DNA of 15,815 bases from Rhodospirillales bacterium (GCA_026712885.1 JAPOPO010000369.1:1-15815); one strand, 5' to 3'. Positions 1 through 8,042 are shown, counted from the stretch's first letter. Numbers and translations are program-made. The notes: generated by a model from the sequence alone, not told the origin.

Positions 1-240
1 GTGGTTATGATTGAACGAAGGCGCAAGGCCGAGCTACGCCGGGCAATCGAACTGGAGGGGCGATCGCGGCGCCGCGCGGGATTATACATGACCGCGCCGC
101 CCGCGCCCCGCAATTCCCTGTGAGCGTGCGGGCGCTCGCCAAATGGGGGCACGTTGCAACGCGATGGGACCCGGCTCGGCGCACGGATTGCGTTACGGCG
201 AGGGACGGCCCAGGGCAGCCTGCGGCCCGCGCCGGCAACG
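1..240. other. non-coding left margin upstream of glnD
   Basis: No convincing gene is seen. A short forward open frame runs from base 1 to a TGA at 121-123 and encodes an arginine-rich peptide with no recognisable family. The long reverse frame across this stretch is antisense to glnD and low-complexity Arg/Pro/Gly-rich. The glnD frame stays open upstream to a TTG at 154, but the extra 29 residues are not typical of the family. The stretch probably holds the glnD promoter and the leader of a divergent neighbour. Confidence 0.4.
81..86 (-). promoter_or_regulatory. possible -10 box of a divergent promoter reading off the left edge
   Basis: On the reverse strand these bases read TATAAT, a perfect -10 hexamer in an otherwise very GC-rich spacer. 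No good -35 is visible: the nearest TTG-type hexamer is about 21 bases upstream, which is too far. A transcript from here would run leftward out of the window, and no reverse start codon with an open frame is seen before the edge. In related genomes mutS is often next to glnD, so a divergent mutS-like gene is possible, but none of its coding sequence is visible here. Confidence 0.3.
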
Positions 241-2985
241 ATGAACGCGCCTGAAGCGAGGCCGGAGCTCGTCGACCGACGGGCTCTCGCAGGGGCGATC
301 GCCGGGCTCGGGCGAGACGACCGAACGGGCGTCCTCGAAGTCCTGCGGCGTGCCCGCGACGACGGCCGCCGGGAGCTTTGCCGGCGCCTCGATGCGGGGG
401 CGTCGGGCGCCCAGATCGTCGCGGCTCAAACCTCAATGATCGACCTTCTGCTCCGCGTGGAGCTCGATCGCGCGGCACGCACGATTTACCCCGAGCCGAA
501 TCCGACCACCGCCAACCGTCTCTCGTTGGTGGCGGTCGGCGGCTACGGCCGGGGCGATCTGTCGCCCCATTCCGATATCGATATCCTCTTCCTGCATCCA
601 TACAAGCTGACCGGGCGCGGCGAGCAGATCATCGAGCATCTGCTCTACATGATGTGGGACTTGGGGCTCTCCGTCGGCCATGCAACCCGCTCGGTCGCCG
701 ATTGTTTGCGGCGCGCACGGGAAGACATGACGATCCGCACCTCGGTGCTCGAATCGCGCCACGTGTGGGGCGATCAGGCGCTCTACGACGCCTTCCGCCG
801 GCGTTTTCTCGATGAGCTGGTACCTGGCACCGAGGCCGAGTTCGTTGCCGCCAAGCTGCGCGAGCGCGACGAGCGCCACCTGCGCGCGGGCGGTTCCCGC
901 TATCTGTTGGAGCCCAACGTGAAGGACGGCAAGGGCGGCCTGCGCGACCTCCACGTGCTGTTCTGGATCGCCAAGTATCTCTTCCGCGTCGAGCGTTTTG
1001 GCGAGCTCGTCGAACGCGGCGTGCTCAATCAGTACGAGTACGACCGCTTCGCACGGGCGGAAGACTTCCTCTGGCGGGTCCGCGCTCACCTCCACATCGT
1101 CTGCGACCGCGCCGAGGACCGCCTCACCTTCGACCGGCAGCCCGAGATCGCAGTGCGCATGGGCTACGGGCCGCGCCGCGGCAATCTCGCCGTCGAGCGG
1201 TTCATGAAGCACTATTTTTTGGCCGCAAAGGAGGTGGGGGAGCTCACGCGTGTCTTCTGCGCGGTGCTGGAGGCAGAGCGGCTCCACAGCGCTCCGGTCC
1301 ACCGTTCCGGGACGGTGACAGGCCCGGCTCGCGACGGGATGTTCGTCTCCGGCGGGCGCATCGCGGCGGTCAGCGAGGACACCTTCATCGAGTGCCCGGT
1401 GCGCCTCGTGACGATCTTTCGTCGTGCCCAGATCGAAGGCCGCGACATCCATCCCGCCACTGCGCGCTTGATCCACCAGGGCCACGGTCTGATCACCGCG
1501 GAGGTGTGCGACGACCCGGAGGCCAACCGAGCCTTCCGCGCCATCCTCACCGACAGGCGCAACCCCGAAAAGATTCTTCGGATGATGAACGAGGCCGGCG
1601 TGATGGGGCAGTTCCTGCCGGACTTCGGCCGCGTCGTCGCGCAGACCCAGCTCGATCTCTATCACGTCTACACGGTCGACGAGCACAGCATTCGGGCCAT
1701 CGGAGTGCTCGCCGCGATCGAAAGAGGCGACTATGCCGACGAGCTGCCGCTCGCCAGCACTCTGATTCACCAGTTGCGGATGCGCGATGTGCTCTATCTC
1801 GCGCTGCTCCTGCACGATGTCGCGAAGGGGCGGGGTGGCGACCATTCGGAGATCGGCGCCGGTATCGCGCGCGAGGTCGCAAATCGGCTGCAATTCGCGC
1901 CGGATGAGGTCGAGACCGTCGCCTGGCTCGTCCGCTGGCATCTCCTGTTCAGCATGACCGCGTTCAAGCGCGACCCCAACGATCCGCACACCGTCGACGA
2001 TTTCGTCGGCCGGGTCCGTTCGCTCGAGCGCCTGCGGCTCCTTCTGGTGCTGACCGCCGCCGACATTACCGCCGTGGGGCCAGGGCGCATGACCGCCTGG
2101 AAGGCGTCGCTGCTACGCATGCTCTACCACCGGGCCGAGGCAGTGCTGGCTGGCGGACGCGAGGCCGAGGACCGGGATGCACGGGTCGCCGGGGCCCGGC
2201 AGAAGCTGCGCGCGCGTCTCGCGGACTGGGCCGAGGCCGACGTCGCGCACTTCGAGAAGAGGCTCCCCATCACCTACTGGCTCTCCACCGACAGCGGAAT
2301 GCAGGAACGCCACGCCCGCTTCGTGCAGGGCGGAGGCAGGGGACCGCTGGTCGAGACCCGCATCGACCGGGCCAGGGACGCGACGGAGATGACGCTCTAC
2401 ACGCCCGACTACATCGGCCTCTTCGCCGCCATTGCCGGCGCGGTCGCCACGTCCGGCGCAAGCATCGTCGACGCCCGCGTCTACACCACCAACGACGGGA
2501 TGGCCATCGACACGATCTGGATTCAGGCCGCCAGCGGTGGCGCTCTCCGCGACGAGGCGCACCTGGAGCGGCTCGAGAACAGTGTGGTCCGCGCGCTCTC
2601 CAACGATGACGCGAGCGCTGGACGCGCGGATGAGGCGGCCATCGTGGCTGCGCCTCCGCCGGCGCGCTCCGCCCCGATCGCGCTCGAGCCGCATGTTCTC
2701 GTCGATAACGGCGCGAGCCGCGGTTATACGGTGATCGAGGTGAGCGCGCGCGACAGGCCGGGGCTTCTCTACGACATCACGCGGACGCTCAGCGGCTGCG
2801 GCGTCTCGATCGGCTCGGCGCACATCTCGACAGTGGGCTCCCGCGCCGTCGATGTCTTCTATGTGCGGGACCGCTTCGGCTTGAAGCTCTCCCGCGAGCC
2901 GCAGATCACGCAGGTGCAGAGCCGCTTGACCGAATTGCTCGGACGAGAGCTGGATGACGCGCCGCCCCGCCGAGCGGCCGTCTAA
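241..2985 (+). CDS. glnD: [Protein-PII] uridylyltransferase / uridylyl-removing enzyme GlnD
   Basis: This is the bifunctional nitrogen sensor of the cytoplasm: it uridylylates PII proteins (GlnB/GlnK) when glutamine is low and removes UMP when glutamine is high. The 914-residue product is within the usual 850-950 range. The nucleotidyltransferase motif GGYGRGDLSPHSDID lies at residues 100-114, with candidate metal-binding D112 and D114. A GlnD linker domain follows. The HD hydrolase domain spans about 470-600, with the HD pair at H525-D526. Two ACT domains, the glutamine sensors, lie at about 718-790 and 830-905, each with a (D)RPGL- or PDYIGL-type turn. I chose ATG 241. The frame is open to a TTG at 154, which has a G-rich stretch upstream, while ATG 241 has no clear Shine-Dalgarno, so the start is less sure than the identity. 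murJ follows after 34 bases, consistent with an operon. Confidence 0.95.
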   Translation: MNAPEARPELVDRRALAGAIAGLGRDDRTGVLEVLRRARDDGRRELCRRLDAGASGAQIVAAQTSMIDLLLRVELDRAARTIYPEPNPTTANRLSLVAVGGYGRGDLSPHSDIDILFLHPYKLTGRGEQIIEHLLYMMWDLGLSVGHATRSVADCLRRAREDMTIRTSVLESRHVWGDQALYDAFRRRFLDELVPGTEAEFVAAKLRERDERHLRAGGSRYLLEPNVKDGKGGLRDLHVLFWIAKYLFRVERFGELVERGVLNQYEYDRFARAEDFLWRVRAHLHIVCDRAEDRLTFDRQPEIAVRMGYGPRRGNLAVERFMKHYFLAAKEVGELTRVFCAVLEAERLHSAPVHRSGTVTGPARDGMFVSGGRIAAVSEDTFIECPVRLVTIFRRAQIEGRDIHPATARLIHQGHGLITAEVCDDPEANRAFRAILTDRRNPEKILRMMNEAGVMGQFLPDFGRVVAQTQLDLYHVYTVDEHSIRAIGVLAAIERGDYADELPLASTLIHQLRMRDVLYLALLLHDVAKGRGGDHSEIGAGIAREVANRLQFAPDEVETVAWLVRWHLLFSMTAFKRDPNDPHTVDDFVGRVRSLERLRLLLVLTAADITAVGPGRMTAWKASLLRMLYHRAEAVLAGGREAEDRDARVAGARQKLRARLADWAEADVAHFEKRLPITYWLSTDSGMQERHARFVQGGGRGPLVETRIDRARDATEMTLYTPDYIGLFAAIAGAVATSGASIVDARVYTTNDGMAIDTIWIQAASGGALRDEAHLERLENSVVRALSNDDASAGRADEAAIVAAPPPARSAPIALEPHVLVDNGASRGYTVIEVSARDRPGLLYDITRTLSGCGVSIGSAHISTVGSRAVDVFYVRDRFGLKLSREPQITQVQSRLTELLGRELDDAPPRRAAV

Positions 2986-3019
2986 GCCGCCGGCCCTCTA
3001 CCGGCCACCCGTGTAACCG

Positions 3020-4597
3020 ATGGCACTCGCCCGCTGGGCCGCGACGGTCGGCGGCTACACCATGGGCTCGCGCGTTCTCGGGTTCCTGCGCGACATCCTG
3101 ATTGCGTCGGTCCTCGGTGCGGGCCCGGTGGCCGACGCCTTCTTCGTCGCCTTCAAGCTGCCCAACTTCCTGCGGCGGTTGTTTGCGGAAGGCGCGTTCA
3201 ACGCGGCCTTCGTGCCGCTCTTCGCCGGCACGCTGGAGCGCGACGGGCGCGAGGCGGCTAAGTCGTTCGCGGAGGACGTACTGACGGTCCTGCTGTGGAC
3301 GCTGCTGGTGCTCGTCATCGCAGCCCAAGTCGTGATGCCGTGGCTCGTGCAAGTGCTGGCGCCGGGCTTCGCCGACGAGCCCGGCAAGCTCGATCTGACC
3401 GTGCAGCTCACGCGGCTCACGTTTCCCTACATCCTCCTGATTTCCCTCGTCTCTCTCCTCGGTGGGGTGCTGAACTCGCTCTATCGCTTCGCTGCGGTGG
3501 CGGCGACGCCGATCCTGCTCAATCTCTGCCTGATCGGGGCCCTGCTCGGGCTCGCGCGCTGGACCGAGACGCCGGGGCATGCGCTGGCGGTCGGCGTCAC
3601 GGTCGGCGGGATCATTCAGTTCGTCTGGTTGATCGTCGCCGCCCGGCGCGCAGGCATGTCGCTCCGCCTGCGCTGGCCCCGACTCACGCCGGGGGTCAGG
3701 CGCCTGCTGATCCTCGCCGCACCGGCGGCGCTCGGCGCCGGTGTCGCCCAGATCAATCTCGTCGTCGACATCATCATCGCGTCGCTGCTGCCGCCGGGCT
3801 CGGTGTCCTTTCTCTATTACGCCGACCGCGTGAATCAGCTTCCCCTCGGCGTCGTCGGCGTCGCCGTGGGAACGGCGCTGCTGCCGCTGCTCAGCCGGCA
3901 GCTCCGCGCGGGCGATGCCGATGATGCGGCGAACAGCCTCAACCGGGCGATCGAGATGGCGCTGCTGCTGGCGATCCCGGCGGCGGTCGCGCTCGTCGTC
4001 ATCGCGAGCCCCGTGATCGCGGTCCTGTTCGAGCGCGGCGCCTTCGGCGTGGCGGAGAGCGATGCCACGGCCGGGGCGTTGATCGCCTACGCCGCGGGGT
4101 TGCCCGCGTTCGTGCTGATCAAGGTTCTGGTACCCGGCTATTTCGCGCGTCAGGACACCAGGACGCCGGTGCGCATCGCGGTGCTCTGCCTCGTCGTGAA
4201 TGTCGCGCTGAACCTCGCGCTCATGGGGCCGCTCGCCCATGTCGGGATCGCGCTGGCGACCACGCTCGCCGGCTGGCTCAATGTCGGCCTGCTGGCTGCC
4301 GGCCTCGCCCGGCGCGGCTACCTGAAGCCGGACCGCAGGCTGAGGCGCCGGCTGCCGCGCATGATCGCGGCCTCGGCGGGCATGGCGGTCGTACTCTGGG
4401 CGCTCGCGCTTGCCCTGGAGATGGCTCTCGAGACGGGGGGCATGCGCATTGCGGCGCTCGCCGCTCTCGTCGCCGCCGGCCTCGTCGCCTATGGTGCTCT
4501 CGCCATCGTCTCGGGCGTCGTATCGGTGGGCGAAATGCGCGCGCTCTTGGCCCGGCGGCAAGGCCAAGACCCAGGCCAAGACCGAGGCCGAGGTTGA
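3020..4597 (+). CDS. murJ: lipid II flippase MurJ (MviN family)
   Basis: MurJ flips lipid II, the peptidoglycan precursor, across the inner membrane. The 525-residue product matches the family length and is hydrophobic throughout, consistent with 14 membrane segments. The N-terminus has the family signature in order: GSRVLGFLRDILIAS, then ADAFFVAFKLPNFLRRLFAEGAF at about residues 39-61, carrying the conserved Arg residues of the central cavity. A later conserved segment, VPGYFARQDTRTPV, is also present. ATG 3020 starts exactly where family members start. glnD-murJ-trpS is a recurrent alphaproteobacterial order. The last 13 codons (QGQDPGQDRGRG and stop) are odd: they lie in a 12-base repeat and have A-rich third positions unlike the rest of the gene, while the frame that runs into trpS has normal G/C-rich third positions there. 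Confidence 0.95.
   Translation: MALARWAATVGGYTMGSRVLGFLRDILIASVLGAGPVADAFFVAFKLPNFLRRLFAEGAFNAAFVPLFAGTLERDGREAAKSFAEDVLTVLLWTLLVLVIAAQVVMPWLVQVLAPGFADEPGKLDLTVQLTRLTFPYILLISLVSLLGGVLNSLYRFAAVAATPILLNLCLIGALLGLARWTETPGHALAVGVTVGGIIQFVWLIVAARRAGMSLRLRWPRLTPGVRRLLILAAPAALGAGVAQINLVVDIIIASLLPPGSVSFLYYADRVNQLPLGVVGVAVGTALLPLLSRQLRAGDADDAANSLNRAIEMALLLAIPAAVALVVIASPVIAVLFERGAFGVAESDATAGALIAYAAGLPAFVLIKVLVPGYFARQDTRTPVRIAVLCLVVNVALNLALMGPLAHVGIALATTLAGWLNVGLLAAGLARRGYLKPDRRLRRRLPRMIAASAGMAVVLWALALALEMALETGGMRIAALAALVAAGLVAYGALAIVSGVVSVGEMRALLARRQGQDPGQDRGRG
4561..4593 (+). repeat. 12-base tandem repeat at the murJ 3' end
   Basis: The unit AGGCCAAGACC plus one base occurs twice in a row (4561-4572 and 4573-4584), followed by a degenerate third copy, AGGCCGAGG. 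In the murJ frame it encodes GQDPGQDRGRG; in the trpS frame it encodes a Lys/Ala/Gln/Glu-rich peptide with high GC at third positions. Such repeats can expand or contract by slippage. Confidence 0.7.
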
Positions 4598-4610
4598 CGG
4601 CGCCGCGAGA

Positions 4611-4630
4611 GGGCGCGATAAGGCGCGCCC
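4611..4630 (+). other. small hairpin between murJ and trpS
   Basis: GGGCGCG and CGCGCCC form a perfect 7-bp stem around the loop ATAAGG. There is no following T-run, so it does not look like an intrinsic terminator. It lies 19 bases before the trpS start and could affect trpS translation or mRNA processing. In GC-rich DNA a stem like this can also arise by chance. Confidence 0.35.
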
Positions 4631-4649
4631 CCGGCGGAGCGTTCCTGAC

Positions 4650-5642
4650 ATGAAGCGGGTCTTTTCCGGCGTACAGCCGACCGGCAATCTGCACCTCGGC
4701 AACTACCTCGGCGCGATCAAGAACTGGGTCGCGATGCAGCGCGAGTACGACTGCATTTATTGCATCGTCGATCTGCACGCGATCACGGTGCCGCAGGATC
4801 CCGAAGAGCTCACGAACAACACGCGCGAGGTCACCGCCGGACTGATCGCCGCCGGGCTCGACCCCAAGGCCTGCATCATCTTCAACCAGAGCCGCGTGAC
4901 GGGACATGCGGAGCTCGCCTGGATCCTCAACTGCTTCACCCCGCTCGGCTGGCTCAATCGCATGACCCAGTTCAAGGAGAAGGCGGGGAAGAAGCGGGAC
5001 AGCGCGCTCCTCGGCCTCTACGCCTACCCGGTGCTGATGGCGGCCGACATCCTGCTCTACCACGCGACGGCGGTGCCGGTGGGCGAGGACCAGAAGCAGC
5101 ACCTGGAGCTCTCCCGCGACATCGCCAGCGCCTTCAACCGCGCCTACGACCGGGAATTCTTCCCCCTGCCCGAGCCGATGATCTTCGGCGCTGCGACGCG
5201 GGTGATGAGCCTGCGAGACGGCCGCAAGAAGATGAGCAAGTCGGACGGTTCAGACTACGCGCGGATCAATCTGACCGACGATGCCGACACGATCGCGCTC
5301 AAGATCAAACGCGCCAAGACCGATTCAGAGCCCGGTTTGGCCCACAACCTCGAGCGCCGGCCCGAGGCCTCGAACCTGCTGAGCATCTACGCCGCGCTCG
5401 TCGACGAGCCGATTGAGAGGGTTGCCGCCGAGCATTCCCTGATGGGCTTTTCCGACTTCAAGAGCAAGCTCGCCGATCTTGCGATCGAGACGCTCGGCCC
5501 GCTCGCCGCACGCATGCGCGAGCTGTTGGCGGACCCCGGCTACATCGACGAGGTGCTGGCCGATGGTGCCGCTCGCGCCCGGCACATCGCCGACGCCAAC
5601 CTCGCCGAAGTGCGGCGCATCATGGGGCTGCTCGACACCTGA
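4650..5642 (+). CDS. trpS: tryptophan-tRNA ligase TrpS
   Basis: This class I aminoacyl-tRNA synthetase charges tRNA-Trp with tryptophan in the cytoplasm. The product is 330 residues, the normal bacterial length. The N-terminal segment FSGVQPTGNLHLGNYLGA carries the HIGH-type motif at about residues 12-18. The segment VGEDQKQHLELSRDIA is the conserved ATP/Trp-binding region, and the KMSKS loop is perfect at residues 194-198, followed by SDGSDYARINL. I chose ATG 4650 because MKRVFSGVQPTGN is the standard N-terminus, and a GGAG lies about 11 bases upstream. The same frame stays open upstream to 4410 within murJ, but those extra residues are an overlap artefact for most of their length. The gene is 52 bases downstream of murJ, probably in the same operon. 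Confidence 0.96.
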   Translation: MKRVFSGVQPTGNLHLGNYLGAIKNWVAMQREYDCIYCIVDLHAITVPQDPEELTNNTREVTAGLIAAGLDPKACIIFNQSRVTGHAELAWILNCFTPLGWLNRMTQFKEKAGKKRDSALLGLYAYPVLMAADILLYHATAVPVGEDQKQHLELSRDIASAFNRAYDREFFPLPEPMIFGAATRVMSLRDGRKKMSKSDGSDYARINLTDDADTIALKIKRAKTDSEPGLAHNLERRPEASNLLSIYAALVDEPIERVAAEHSLMGFSDFKSKLADLAIETLGPLAARMRELLADPGYIDEVLADGAARARHIADANLAEVRRIMGLLDT

Positions 5643-5649
5643 GCAGCGC

Positions 5650-5670
5650 CGGGCCGCGCTCTGCGGCCCG
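5650..5670 (+). terminator. GC-rich hairpin after trpS, weak terminator candidate
   Basis: CGGGCCGC and GCGGCCCG form a perfect 8-bp stem with the loop GCTCT, eight bases after the trpS stop. This position suits an operon-end terminator. The bases after it (ATTCGGCGAAAAAAC) contain no T-run on this strand, so termination efficiency is doubtful; it may instead be a 3'-end stabiliser. Confidence 0.4.
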
Positions 5671-5684
5671 ATTCGGCGAAAAAA

Positions 5685-5698
5685 CTGTACGATTACAG
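5685..5698. other. short dyad in the trpS to exporter spacer
   Basis: CTGTA-CGAT-TACAG is a perfect 5-bp dyad followed by GACTTTT. It could be a small operator or a weak hairpin with a short T-run. A poor promoter-like pair (TTGCGC at 5708-5713, CATGTA at 5731-5736, 17-base spacing) lies just downstream. The rest of the 131-base spacer shows nothing else, and the downstream gene has no clear Shine-Dalgarno. Confidence 0.25.
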
Positions 5699-5773
5699 AC
5701 TTTTCGCTTGCGCAACCTGAGTGTGAGGCGCATGTAAAGCGCGCATCCCCACACGCACCACGCTGTTTTTCCG

Positions 5774-6688
5774 ATGGAGATCTATCTCCCAGTCGCCGAG
5801 CTTTCAGCCAATGCGCTGATTCTGCTCGTGCTCGGTGGCGGGGTCGGCTTGCTGTCGGGCATGTTCGGCGTGGGCGGCGGCTTTCTGATGACGCCGCTCC
5901 TGATCTTTCTCGGAGTCACGCCCTCTGTCGCTGTCGGCACCGGCACCAACCTGATCATCGCCTCATCGGTCTCCGGCACCATGGCGCACTGGCGCCGCGG
6001 CAATGTCGATTTTCTGATTGGCGCGCTGATCTCCTGCGGCGGCGCGGGCGGCGCATGGCTCGGCGTCTACATATTCAAGCTGCTGCGCGATGCCGGCCAG
6101 ATCGACCTGGTGGTGTCGCTTGCCTACGTCGTGTTTCTCGGGGTGGTCGGCTGCCTGATGGCGGTCGAGAGCGTGAGGGCAACGGTGCGGCGCCAGCGCA
6201 CGGCGCGTCGCAAGGCCCACGTCCACACGTGGATTCACGGGCTGCCGCTCAGGCTCCGCTTCCGCCGCTCCCGCCTCTACGTCAGTGCGATCCCGCCGTT
6301 CATGCTCGGCTTTCTCATGGGCATTCTCGCCTCCATCATGGGCGTGGGCGGCGGGTTCTTCATGGTGCCGGCGATGATCTACCTCATCGGCATGCCGACT
6401 TCGGTGGTGGTCGGCACATCGCTGCTCGGCATCATCGTAATCAGCTCGGTTTCCTGCTTTGCCCACGCCATCAACAACAACAACGTCGACATCATCCTCG
6501 GCCTTCTGCTGGCGGTCGGCGCCGTCATCGGCGCCCAGTACGGCACGCGGATCGGCGGGCGCATCCGGGCGGAGCATCTCAGGGGCCTGCTCGCGCTCAT
6601 GGTGCTCGCGGTCGGCGGACGGCTGGCTTATTCGCTGGTCGTGATGCCGGACGACCCGTTCGCGGTCGCGCCCCTGTGGGGGAACTGA
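5774..6688 (+). CDS. TauE/SafE (DUF81) family membrane exporter
   Basis: This 304-residue inner-membrane protein belongs to the family that exports sulfite, sulfoacetate or other small organic anions; the real substrate here is unknown. The characteristic internal duplication is clear: GMFGVGGGFLMTPLL near residues 29-43 (GVGGG at 32-36) and GIMGVGGGFFMVPAM-type sequence near residues 186-200 (GVGGG at 190-194), each followed by a GTG/GTS helix. A very basic central loop (about 133-165, rich in Arg and Lys) separates the halves and should be cytoplasmic. About eight membrane segments are expected. ATG 5774 opens the membrane domain directly. Its stop codon shares one base with the next start, so the two proteins are probably made together. 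It is not next to any recognisable sulfur or taurine catabolism gene. Confidence 0.88.
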   Translation: MEIYLPVAELSANALILLVLGGGVGLLSGMFGVGGGFLMTPLLIFLGVTPSVAVGTGTNLIIASSVSGTMAHWRRGNVDFLIGALISCGGAGGAWLGVYIFKLLRDAGQIDLVVSLAYVVFLGVVGCLMAVESVRATVRRQRTARRKAHVHTWIHGLPLRLRFRRSRLYVSAIPPFMLGFLMGILASIMGVGGGFFMVPAMIYLIGMPTSVVVGTSLLGIIVISSVSCFAHAINNNNVDIILGLLLAVGAVIGAQYGTRIGGRIRAEHLRGLLALMVLAVGGRLAYSLVVMPDDPFAVAPLWGN

Positions 6689-7455
6689 TGCGGCGCGGGC
6701 TCCAACTGCTCGGGATGGCGGTTGTCGCCGCAGCGATTGCGATGCCGGCGGCCAGCCGCGCGGTCGCGCAGGAGCATGACGAGCCCTTGCTGATCGCGCT
6801 CTCGACCCAGCGCATCGAGATCGATTCGAACTTCGCCGGCACCTCGATCCTGCTCTTCGGCGCGACCGACATGGCGGGCGATGTCGTGGTCTCCGTGCGC
6901 GGGCCCGAAGAGCCGGTGGTGGTGCGCCGCAAGCTGCGGTCGGTCGGCATCTGGGTCAACCAGGAAGCGATCGCCTTCCGCAACGTGCCCGGCTACTACT
7001 TCGTCGCAACATCGAGTCCACTCGAAGAGATCGCCCCGGTCGAGCTGCTGGACCGCAAGCAGCTCGGCTCCGAGCGTGTGTTGCTGGAGGCGATCTGGTT
7101 CGATACGTCGGGCGATGCGGATGAGTTCCGCGCCGCCCTGCACCGCGACAGGGAGCGCGAATCCCTCTACAGATCGGAGCCGGGCGTCGTGGAGTTCATC
7201 GACGAGCGCCTGTTCCGCTCGACGATCGACCTGCCCGCCCACGTGCCGACCGGCGACTATGTGGTCGAGGCAATGCTCCTGGTCGACAGCCAGGTGCTCA
7301 GCACGCGCTCGGCGGCGTTGAGCATCGAGAAGGCCGGCTTCTCGGCGGACATCTCCACCTTCGCGCGGGCAGACGAGATCCTCTACGGCATCATTGCTAT
7401 CGCGCTCGCGCTGGTGGCAGGATGGCTGGGCAGCTTCGCCTTCCGCAAGGGCTGA
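6688..7455 (+). CDS. TIGR02186 / Alph_Pro_TM-type exported protein, function unknown
   Basis: The product is 255 residues. It has a clear signal peptide (MRRGLQLLGMAVVAAAIAMP, probable cleavage after AVA at residue 27), a long periplasmic portion rich in beta-type segments, and a C-terminal membrane segment at about 231-252 ending in the basic FRKG. This layout and the sequence (LSTQRIEIDSNFAGTSILLFG near the mature N-terminus) match the alphaproteobacterial family TIGR02186/PF09608, which has no established function. The start is well supported: GGGGGA lies four bases upstream of ATG 6688, and the ATG overlaps the TGA of the exporter by one base. The tight coupling suggests that it acts with the exporter, for example as a periplasmic accessory subunit; that is inference. 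The family call is from memory of the sequence pattern. Confidence 0.8.
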   Translation: MRRGLQLLGMAVVAAAIAMPAASRAVAQEHDEPLLIALSTQRIEIDSNFAGTSILLFGATDMAGDVVVSVRGPEEPVVVRRKLRSVGIWVNQEAIAFRNVPGYYFVATSSPLEEIAPVELLDRKQLGSERVLLEAIWFDTSGDADEFRAALHRDRERESLYRSEPGVVEFIDERLFRSTIDLPAHVPTGDYVVEAMLLVDSQVLSTRSAALSIEKAGFSADISTFARADEILYGIIAIALALVAGWLGSFAFRKG

Positions 7456-7476
7456 GGACGCGGTGGGATCGATGCC

Positions 7477-7983
7477 ATGACCGAACAGGCGCCACCCGAA
7501 ACGGGCGCAGCCCACGTCGCCGGACAGGTCACCTTCCTGGTCTGCGTCGCGGACGATGGACATTCCGAGGTCGCGGCACGCTTCGCCGCGCTGCGCGCCA
7601 AGAATTCCGGTGGCCAGGTGGCACTTCTTCACGTCATGCAGCCGCCCGAGTTCCAGCACTGGGCCGCGGTCGGCGAGCTGATGCGGCAGGAGACGCGGGA
7701 GGAGGCGGAAGCCCTCCTCAACGCCATCGGCGCCAAGGTGGAGGAGGTCACCGGAGAGCCCCCGAGCGTCACGGTGCGCGAGGGCGGAATCGGTGATGAG
7801 ATCCTGGGCCACATAGGCGAGAACGAGGCCATCAACCTGCTGGTCGTCGGCGCGGCCCCGCCCGATCAGGGGCACGGATCGCTGATCTCATGGCTCGCCG
7901 GTCAGCTCGCCGGTCAGCTCAATATCCCGCTCGTGGTCGTGCCCGGAAACCTGGACGAGCAACAGCTCCAGGATCTGACGTAG
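7477..7983 (+). CDS. universal stress protein (UspA-type, single domain)
   Basis: A 168-residue cytoplasmic protein with one Usp fold. Strand 1 is VTFLVCVADDG, followed by a helix with ALRAKNSGGQVALLHVM, and the C-terminal part is INLLVVGAAPPDQGHGSLISWLAGQLAGQLNIPLVVVPG split across residues of about 125-158. The last part corresponds to the ATP-loop region, but the classical G-2x-G-9x-G(S/T) spacing is not clean, so ATP binding is uncertain. The gene starts 21 bases after the TIGR02186 gene and is probably in the same transcript. A Usp gene beside nfuA is common in alphaproteobacteria. A perfect 12-base tandem duplication at 7893-7916 encodes LAGQ twice. The role is probably stress survival; the partner is unknown. 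Confidence 0.87.
   Translation: MTEQAPPETGAAHVAGQVTFLVCVADDGHSEVAARFAALRAKNSGGQVALLHVMQPPEFQHWAAVGELMRQETREEAEALLNAIGAKVEEVTGEPPSVTVREGGIGDEILGHIGENEAINLLVVGAAPPDQGHGSLISWLAGQLAGQLNIPLVVVPGNLDEQQLQDLT
7893..7920 (+). repeat. 12-base tandem duplication inside the stress-protein gene
   Basis: GCTCGCCGGTCA is present twice in a row, followed by four bases of a third copy. It keeps the frame and gives LAGQLAGQL. This may be a recent four-residue duplication or a normal helix whose codons happen to match. Confidence 0.7.
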
Positions 7984-8042
7984 CCGCTGCAATACCCGGG
8001 CTACAGGGTGCCAACGGTTCAATCCTGCTCTGTGAAAAACCT

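Noticed and set aside
154..240. TTG start adding 29 residues to GlnD
   Set aside because: The added Arg-rich peptide is not family-like and ATG 241 matches usual GlnD starts; kept as a minor alternative because ATG 241 lacks a clear ribosome binding site.
433..1989. Long reverse open frame of 518 codons opposite glnD
   Set aside because: It lies fully antisense to a certain glnD, has no recognisable domain, and long antisense frames are common in GC-rich coding DNA.
4410..4649. MurJ-TrpS fusion protein
   Set aside because: The frame upstream of trpS is open, but joining it to murJ needs a frameshift and no slippery site is seen; both proteins have full normal domains separately.
2906..4702. 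Reverse open frame of 598 codons opposite murJ
   Set aside because: Composition is Arg/Glu/Gln/Asp-rich mirror of a hydrophobic gene, with no family features; murJ on the other strand is unmistakable.
6628..7875. Reverse open frame of 415 codons opposite the TIGR02186 and stress-protein genes
   Set aside because: It spans the antisense of two real genes and their boundary; no domain is seen.
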